NCBI GenBank assembly: GCA_001247695.2 | Contig: LGRX02026037.1 | Coordinates: forward strand, 1-64,000 | DNA from: Cymbomonas tetramitiformis | Lineage: Eukaryota > Chlorophyta > Pyramimonadophyceae > Pyramimonadales > Pyramimonadaceae | Direction of reading: 5' to 3' | DNA: 64,000 nucleotides | In this document: positions 56,606 through 64,000 of the stretch, piece after piece | Numbering within the stretch: the stretch's first letter is position 1 | Layout of the letters: each line of letters starts with the position of its first letter | Made by a program: the position numbers and the translations under genes | The notes under the pieces: model-generated | Database searches by the model: none | Seen by the model: only the letters and a program-made list of their open reading frames with translations | Told to the model about the DNA's origin: nothing

Positions 56606-57737
56606 CTGTGAGTTCAGATACTTTATTCGCCCAAGTATAGCCAGAGCACTTCCTGCTGCTGCGAGACCGTGTTCTCCCATCTCCTCCTTCCTCGTTGGAC
56701 TCTTCACGGAAGGTGTCTCGTAGAGTCGCCAGTCTCAGCCAGCTTCGCATCCGGGGCAGCTGCGACAGCAGATTCTCCCCTACAGCCTCCCCTTTCTGGA
56801 AGCCTGAAGTCAAGCATGATCTCGGTGAGGGTCAAGTCGCTGCGTGCCAGACAGCGGAGTTTTCCGGTACATAGTTCCGTGAAGGATGTACAAAGGGAGA
56901 GAACTGGGGCCTCTGCCGTTTCACACCCTCTTACCTGTACCTTTTTTCACAGAATGCCTATCTCGGATCGAACAGCCGTCACCGGCCATCCATTTGTCAT
57001 TGTGGCCCCAACCCGAGAACGCGCCAATTTGCAGCCACTACAAGTTTCGCAGGCTGCGACATAGATACGCATGTCCTTTTCTTAGACATCTATCATGTTG
57101 AGGGTGCGCCCTCTCGTCAAGGGGGCGTGGTTCAGAGAGAAGTGCTTGTGGGCACCTCTGATGGGGCACGAGGTTGAAGGGCTGAGGAGATGCTGGGAGC
57201 AGGCCTTGCCTTGACTCTCTCTGCAAAAGACAGCGTGGACGCAGTGGATGAGCAGTGGATGCGTCTGAAGGGCCTGCTGTGCCGCGAGGACACCGTCCTG
57301 ATCTTCCACTTGCGGAATCACTACGGTGCGACTTGCCAGCTCCAAGGCAGTGAGGACTTTTCACAGGGTTCAGCATCTCACCCTTGTGAGGGGGGAACTG
57401 AATTGCGCCGGCATTTACCCTGCGGGCTGCGGTGAGGATGGGCGCAGCAATCATCTTTGCCGCGCGGGAATGGAATCCGGACATCTCGGAGGGAGCACAG
57501 AACGAGGTGGAAGGTTCAAGAGATGCGAAGCAAGCGCCGGATCCTGTGCGGGAAATCCTCACAGCACGCCGTGGCCAGCGCCCGAGTGCGTGGATTGCAT
57601 GGACCGAGGTGCGCAACTTTGGGGAACATGTGTATATCAAACACGCGAGCACACACACACAATGGGGCAGGGATGAACCGGCTTCAGGCACAAGGTGGCA
57701 GTGCGCTGGCGGTGCAGATGCAGAGGGGCTCGGGTGG
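56606..57737. other. Coding potential unresolved
   Basis: A minus-strand exon-like stretch at about 56830-56640 begins after a CTTCAG acceptor and reads GENLLSQLPRMRSWLRLATL. On the plus strand 57438-57640 reads AAIIFAAREWNPDISEGAQ and EVRNFGEHVYIKH. Neither could be assembled into a gene or assigned to a family. Confidence 0.25.
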
Positions 57738-58200
57738 CTCAGCGAGGCTTAGGGGGTCCCATTCTTCGCTAGTGAGCTCCGGAGAATCCGGATGAGTGTC
57801 CCGAAGTGTGTGCTGAATTCTTTGATCCCCGGCGTGGGTACATAGTGCAGTCTCCTGTGGCTTCGGGGTGCCAAAGGATTCGCAAGGATAAGCATACACA
57901 CACACACACCGAAGTGTGTGCTGAATCCTTTGATCCCCGGCGTGGGTACATAGTGCAGCCAGTCTTCTACGGCTACGGGATGCCAAAGGAGTCGGTACAC
58001 GGATAAGCACGCACACATAGGTGGCTCAGCGAGGCTTAGGGGGTCCCATTCTTCACGAGTGAGCTCCGGAGATTCCGGATAAGTGTCCCGAAGTGTGTGC
58101 TGAATCCTTTGATCCCCGGCATGGGTACATAGTGCAGCCGGTCTTCTGCGGCTACGGGGTCCCAGAGGAGTTGGTACAAGGATACGCCCACACACATAGG
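57738..58200. repeat. Interspersed tandem repeats
   Basis: CCGAAGTGTGTGCTGAATCCTTTGATCCCCGGCGTGGGTACATAGTGCAGcc-type units occur at about 57802, 57918 and 58089. GGCTCAGCGAGGCTTAGGGGGTCCCATTCTTC precedes the first and third (57738 and 58023). A short CA run is at 57896-57910. The frames across them are not considered genes. Confidence 0.75.
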
Positions 58201-58202
58201 GC

Positions 58203-59114
58203 GGCCAGGCGAGTTGGCACCCCATGGGGCATATGGCTGGTACTACTTCCAGCTGCGGTGGCTGGTGAGTGTCCTCCAACCACTAGCAGTGTGCTCGACT
58301 GATTAAGCCTTCGATCAGATTATGGTGGCAGCTTCCTTGGAGGCGGATTCTCCTGACTGTGGTATATATCTACTTCCTCAAGTCATTCGAAGTTCACTTT
58401 TTGTTTTCAGCGTTTACAAATGTACTTATATCATCAGGGTGAGCAGGGCTCCTTAGTTTTTCATATTTTTTTGATAGCCTATGTTTGAAAGGGGTACATG
58501 GAGCCAATCGAGAGTGATTTTTTGTTTTGAAAAAAATAGTTGCGGCAGCCAGATCCACGAAAGCCTTGAAATGTGCAGACTGAAGAGGGTATTTAGGAGG
58601 CCGTGCTAACGAGGAATGCAAGGGCGTGTGATGAACCCCAACGTGCAAAGTTGGGAACTAGCATCCAGCCAAGAGTGCCACAAATTGTTTTGGGTGAAAT
58701 TGTGGACTGTGGAAGTCACCGAGTTTACTATATTGACAATCATATAAGATTGTCAAAACCCTCAGACTCAAGACCCCAAAACAGCCGTTTTCGGATGTTA
58801 ACGCGTGAATAACCCAAAATCAAAAATGAATGGGGCAAAATTGAGCTAAATTTTTCGAAGAACGTTTATATGGAGAATGCATTCCGCACATAATATATTT
58901 TGAACTGTGGAAGTTGCTGAATTTACTATTTTGGAGTTTCCCCCACGGATCATGAGAAGAGGAAAAAACATACGCAACTTTTTAAATGAGTGAGAGAGAA
59001 TTTTTTTTTCATGGCATCCGTGCTAAAGAATTTAGCACTGGCGGGCTCATGCTAAGATGCGCTAGCATATGCCAGTGGCAGGCTCATGCTCATACACCAC
59101 ATGCCCTATACATG

Positions 59115-59149
<35 letters not shown>

Positions 59150-60297
59150 CACCAGTTCCAATATGAGCGTGTCATTTGCGATTTTCGAAGGTTTGGTTGC
59201 CAACTTGCACATTCAGAAATCACCAAACCCGCATGCGCTTCATCCTGTTCCATGCACAGGTGGCGCCAACGACACTTGGATACCGCGTGAACCTTCTCAA
59301 TCAAATTCAAATTGAGATTTTGCATTGATTTTCTGTGGGAAAAAAATCACATTGTTATCATATTACGGAGAAATTATACAATTGTTGACTAAGGTTTGTG
59401 TTGTGTCTGTTGACGCAAATTTTCATCAGGTTCGGGAGCTCATGCTCAAGTGGACTGGACATGCTGTGATAGCAGTTCAACGCATATGACAAACCGACAA
59501 GCGTGCGGCTTCTGTCATGAACTTAAATTCCATAGAAGTGTTCTAAAAGTAGTGGGATCTAACATTTAAAGGGGAACTGTGTAATCAGTTGATCCGTATG
59601 TTCCGTGTAGTATACAACCATTACTGATTGACTTGGCCTTATTGACAACCTTCCCGAAGTCCCCACCAAATCCATACCTGAGATCTAATCAGTGAGAGAG
59701 TATGCGATGGGATGCTATTTGAGTTTTGATAAATTTGAAGTCCTCGCCCCATTAGGGGTCAAGTAATCAGTACCCTGCATCTGTAGTATAGCATAACATG
59801 GCGAGAGTGTTTAATAAGACAAAGAACTCCACTATCCACTGTGCCGTTGCCCCCGATAACCGAAAGCACCAATGCAAATATGAACTTGCAAATGCTTCAA
59901 AGTGAATGAATCCTGGGCATTCTTCCGTCTGCGCGAATAATGATGTGCGGTGTCAAGTCCAATATTCATGGTTTACCTTACGTATCCACATGGATGGACC
60001 ATTCATCTCGCAAGATTAATGCCAAAGTCATATGCATTCCCGATGCCCAATTGAATGATAACTAAATATGAAAGGGGGTAGTCGCAACATCATTGAATAT
60101 TATATGTTGCCCACAATTGTTGCAATGTTACCAACATATTTTTGAAACCTCGAATGAAGATGCTGGAAAGCAAATAAATTGCAGATGTATCAATCCGAAG
60201 CTTAGCAATGATCACAATGTCACTCCAGCTGCCGGTCCCAATTGAATCGCACCTTCCTAACTTGCATGGCAAACATCATCATCAGAAAGCACCTCCT
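58203..60297. other. AT-rich intergenic region
   Basis: No gene is supported on either strand; ORFs are short and lack homology. A (TAGA)n microsatellite of about 34 bp lies at 59117-59150. Confidence 0.5.
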
Positions 60298-60439
60298 TCA
60301 CTCCTTATATATTGTTTGCCACGCATTTGATATACTTTTAATATACTTTGTATGCGCAAAATAGAACATTGTTGCAAAGGAAAGGCCATTTCGTAGGAAA
60401 AGCAGAGAAGTGACAGCTACTATTGTAGAAGCACATCGA

Positions 60440-60760
60440 ATGCAGCCATGCGCCTGGAACGGAACAACCGCTTCAATGCCCTCTTCTTCGGCGAGATGCC
60501 CCAAGGTTTGCCCTGTTCGCGTGACCAAGGATGTTTCCTAGCTGTGATGGTGTTCTGGTACCAAGGGTAAGTGACTGATGTGAGCGGATGGAGGCAGTGA
60601 ACGGATTTGCAGATGCGGCTTGACCCGGTCGAGATACTTGAGTGGGGCGCCGAGCTATTGAAGGTTGACGAGGAGTCTGAGGTAGGTGAGGAGGTCGCAG
60701 TTGTTGTGGGAGGCGGCTAAGTCGCTGACCACTTGCCTGCAACAGCCAGACTACAAGACC
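60440..60760 (-). CDS. Possible ankyrin-repeat gene fragment
   Basis: Minus-strand segments read, in order, VVSDLAASHNNCDLLTYLRL (about 60730), GAPLKYLDRVKPHLQIRSLP after a CAATAG acceptor (about 60655) and TRTGQTLGHLAEEEGIEAVV (about 60525). The last fits the ankyrin pattern G-x-T-x-x-H-x-A-x-x-x-G. Exon borders, start and stop were not resolved. It could also be a decayed copy. Confidence 0.3.
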
Positions 60761-60839
60761 TTCCTTCAATCTAGACAGGAAGCTCTCCTGCAGCATTTGG
60801 AGTCTGAGGGTCACTCGAATCTCCCCTACTGGATACATT

Positions 60840-61543
60840 TATTACAGATCAAAATAGGAGGGGAAATGAAACCCACGGTCAGTGTAGCCCTTGCTCTGGA
60901 AAGTAGCGATGTGATACTATGTGATACCGCTGCTCTTCCACGAACACGCTGCTGTGTCCTCCTGTTGCCGGGGCCACCCTTACACCCGACTAAGCGATCG
61001 CAAAGTCACACGCACCGAATGGCGCATGAGGCACTCCATCTGACACCAGCCCACCAACATCCCAGTGGATAAGAGAAGCATGCAGGAACTGAGTGCGGCC
61101 GTGCCAAGATGACACATGCACACACTGTGAGAAGAGCGTGGATGACAGCAAGGCCCGTGGGCATTCTTCACTGCCATCTACGCGTACCAACACCTCGGCC
61201 ATAGATTAAAGGTGCTGTGGTGGCTTGCCACCCAGTGGCTCACTAAATGTGCATAGATTAAAGGTGCCACGGTCCATTGTCCACGCACTTCTGAATGACT
61301 TCAAACGCAAGCATCTTCACTTGACATGTATTATGTTAATATTTGGTTCTCCTGATCGCATCAGGCTGCTGAGGAAGCAACAGGTCAAGGCCTGCCAGAC
61401 ATAGCTCTGCCCATGGGAAGCAGCCTCCCATTCCTACTGCAGCCTTCGATCTTGGGAAGCTGGCAGTGAGGAGGACAGCAGTTGCATGGCACAAGGAGGA
61501 CGAGGGGCCCAACACGCCTGCAGCTCATGTCTGTACCTGAGTC
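60840..61543. other. Intergenic region
   Basis: No gene is supported. The phrase GATTAAAGGTGC is repeated at about 61204 and 61257. Confidence 0.35.
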
Positions 61544-63793
61544 CTACCTGTCCTCCTGGCTAGTATCCTCCTCGTCATCCTCATCACCACTTCCTTCATT
61601 ACTCCCCAGAGAGTCTTCATCAGAACTCTCGTCGCCGTCCTCGTCGTCGTCGTCGTCATTGTCTTCAGAATTGTCGTCCTCGGAACCCTCATCGTCGCTG
61701 ACACCGTCATCTTCTGCCGCGCGTGCTTTGGCCACGGCTTCCGCTTGGGCCCTCCTCGCCCGTTCGAGGCCCTCGCGCTTGCGCTCTTCCCACTCCTAAG
61801 GGCGAACATACCAACCCTCCCCAACACCTATTGAGTGCCACGTGGCCGGTTTGCGTGTACATCAAGCCTGGCGGCCTCCACCAAGTGCACGGGAACACGG
61901 CCACACGTGCTCCACCTCGGGCAAAGCAGCTGGTCAGCGGAAGAGCGGAGGGCGAACTGACGGGAGCTGACAGGAGCGTGCCTGGAGTTCCCCGGGATCG
62001 TCCTTGAGGACGTCGCGCGCCATCGTTTCTGCAAGATGGTCGAGAGGCACGCAACGGCCGGAGGTGGTCATGCTGCCCCGGCAGGTGGGGCAAAGAGCGC
62101 CCTCCGGCTTGTCCCTCTTGGCCGCGCGCCAGCCATCGCAGCAGACCCAGCAGAAGACATGCCCACATGCCAGTGAGCATGCCACTGCCAGTAGACCCTG
62201 CACACCCCCCTCGCCTTCCTAAGCTCGCTCCTTCCACTAAGCTATTGACAACTCCGGCCTGCGCGATGCCAGGCCGGGGCATTATTTTTCTGCCCGACGC
62301 GCTTCCGCACCAAGGCGTAAGGGGGGATGAGCCACTGCCCCGCAAAACTCACCCGGCAGATGACACACTCCAACGAAGGATCCAGCTCCTTCTTCACGGG
62401 TAACGTGGCGATCGGAGCATCTGTCTGAGGAGTTGAGGCCTGGTCAGCCTCCAGGGGGTTCTGCTCGGCTACCACCGGCCCTGCGCAGGAGACGAGACAC
62501 GTGTCAAGCGAGGATACGAGACAGGTGTCAAGACAGGAGACGAGAAACGTACCAAGCCAGGAGACGAGACAGGTGTCAAGAAGGCTTTCTGCAGCCCTTG
62601 AGGCGAGTAGGTCTGCACCTTGCATGCGCCCGTCACACCAGCCGCTCAAAACTGCGCTCACAACAGAAGCGCACAGATGATGCTGGGATCGCAACTTGTG
62701 AACGGGGTGCCACTGAACAGCCGCAACAGAACGATCCAACGTCTGTTGACGAGCGCTGCTCGCAGGGGGCACAATCTGGCACTGGCACCAGGGACTTCTC
62801 TGCTCGCAGAGGGCACAATCTGGCACTGGCACCAGGGACCTCTCTGCTCGCTGCGCATATGCGCCGCCACTTTCGAGTCCGAACATACGTCGAAAACCCT
62901 TCGAAGGATCAGGGGCGATGTAAGATCGTCGAGAGGACGAGACTCGCCTTCTGACACGTCGGTGCGAGAAGCTATTCCTGCCTCTGGAACGGGACTTGGC
63001 ACGTCCGGTATCGGCCGATCATTTTCGAGCCTCGCCATCAGGTCAGCCTCCTCCGTCCTGGCTTGCGGAGCAGTTGACGCCGCCTCGCCTGCGCGCCGAC
63101 CGACCTCCCGCAACTCAGCCCTCCGCGGAGACAAGGTGGACAAGGCAAGCGAATAGTTCGTGCACGTCAACTAACGCGCCGACTTTATCACGGTTCTATG
63201 TGGGGGGTGAGGATAAGAGCTGCGGCGTGGAGATCTTCTGGTCTGTCAGCGCCGAAAGTGAACGGCATAAACAGGAGCCCAACGGAAACAATAGGACGCG
63301 GCGGTACCTCTGAGTGCTTGTGACGCAGCATTAAAACAGGGCCTCAGCATGGAACATCAGGGTAGGCGTTCGCAAAGAGGGCGACCTGTTCTTGCGTGGG
63401 TAGCTGAAGAGTCATCGAGCTTTTGGCGTTTGCGTCCAGAGACTGTCGTAGAAAACGCTGCCCCCGATAGCTCGGTGGGACGAGCCTCCGTTGGGCAGGA
63501 GATGGGTTCGTCCGATAAGCCGCTCGCTGCAGTGCCCACTGCAGTTGCGCGGCGGGCTGCTGGGTCTCGAGGTGACGCGGAAGGACCAGGCTCCAACCGC
63601 TCATGCGCTGGGTAGTCAGCGGTCTCTCCCATCGCTTCAAAAAAATACTCGACAGAAGAGTCATTGGCGTTGTCAACGTGCATCGCACCGGGAGATGTCT
63701 TTTTGCTGTTGATGACACCAAAGCATATGCGATCACCCTCGTGAAGCGGTCGAGGCGCATTAGGCTCGAGGCGCACCCGATTCACATAAATCC
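61544..63793 (-). CDS. FHA-RING E3 ubiquitin ligase (CHFR/RNF8-like), 5' end outside window
   Basis: Minus-strand exons visible: 63793-63386 with the C-terminal half of an FHA domain (GIYVNRVRLEPN, LHEGDRICFGV) then a nuclear-localisation-like GRKRQK; about 63158-62895, a linker (TEEADLMARLENDRPIPDVP, SRPLDDLTSPLILRR); 62480-62353, ending in LECVICR; 62197 to about 61980 with CGHVFCWVCC and CPTCRG, completing a C3HC4 RING; and 61795-61544, starting EWEERKREGLERAR and ending in a strongly acidic tail. FHA reads phosphothreonine and RING recruits an E2, so the product should ubiquitinate partners in a phospho-dependent way, as CHFR and RNF8 do in mitotic-checkpoint or DNA-damage control. The upstream FHA exon lies near or beyond 64000. 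Some linker junctions did not resolve. Two direct 51-bp repeats lie at about 62758-62858. Confidence 0.65.
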
Positions 63794-64000
63794 CTGCACA
63801 GGAACGCGCAGCGATTGCAGTTAACCAAAAGTACGCGATATATCAAAGCACGGAGGTCGCAGGTGCACGCTGCCCCATGTTGTGACACCGCCTTCGTGGG
63901 CTCTGGGTGAATAGGGCGTTGATTCTCGGGACGAAGACAAGAGAGGAATGATCGCGCAGTTCGCACAAGGGCACGAAATCAACGCGTGGCAAGCCACAAA

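Noticed and set aside
57082..58279. Overlapping minus-strand ORFs with repeated CTHAGDQRIQHT phrases
   Set aside because: The phrases come from the tandem DNA repeats at 57738-58200 and lack domain similarity.

Overview
The window looks like nuclear DNA of a unicellular eukaryote, most likely a green alga. Host genes are split by many short GT-AG introns, and one encodes an acylated cGMP-dependent protein kinase with four cyclic-nucleotide-binding domains, a form I associate with green algae and alveolates. Transposons are dense and nested, and minisatellites are frequent. No rRNA gene, convincing tRNA gene, bacterial operon or CRISPR array was seen. The species assignment is inference.

Layout. 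About 1-35.8 kb is almost entirely mobile DNA, and element borders can be read from target-site duplications (TSDs). (a) 0-7.8 kb: two oppositely oriented copies of an element protein with a ULP1-like cysteine motif and an AP-endonuclease-like (EEP) domain. The minus-strand copy is split by a 2.2-kb Mutator-like element. (b) 8-13.1 kb: a remnant of a short LTR element, a 144-bp tandem array, and a Tc1/mariner-like element carrying a complete short LTR element (SLE-1). (c) 14.2-19.3 kb: an internally deleted Ty1/copia element. Its RNase H region holds a hAT-like MITE and its 3' LTR holds a second short LTR element (SLE-2). (d) 19.57-34.71 kb: a complete 15.1-kb Ty3/gypsy element with 693-bp LTRs and a perfect 5-bp TSD. 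It encodes gag, protease, RT, RNase H, an adenine-methyltransferase-like domain, integrase, a chromodomain and a cytosine-5 methyltransferase reading frame. Two small DNA transposons interrupt its gag and pol, and removing either one with one TSD copy restores the frame. (e) 35.1-35.7 kb: a small element with 86-bp perfect inverted termini.

The right half carries host genes. These are a small J-domain protein (36.1-38.8 kb, +), a 13-exon protein kinase G (42.4-48.3 kb, -), a small RIIa-like protein (49.7-50.5 kb, +), a four-exon gene of unknown function (51.8-53.2 kb, +), poorly resolved minus-strand exons (54.9-57 kb and 60.4-60.8 kb), and an FHA-RING ubiquitin ligase (61.5 kb to beyond the right edge, -). 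Minisatellites lie between them.

The most interesting biology is the Ty3 element with two different DNA-methyltransferase modules and a same-frame UGA plus hairpin between gag and pol. Next is the short-LTR-element family. Its members share a half-tRNA-type primer site and a hairpin polypurine tract with the local copia element, and two members keep a conserved, unrecognised ORF of about 160 codons.
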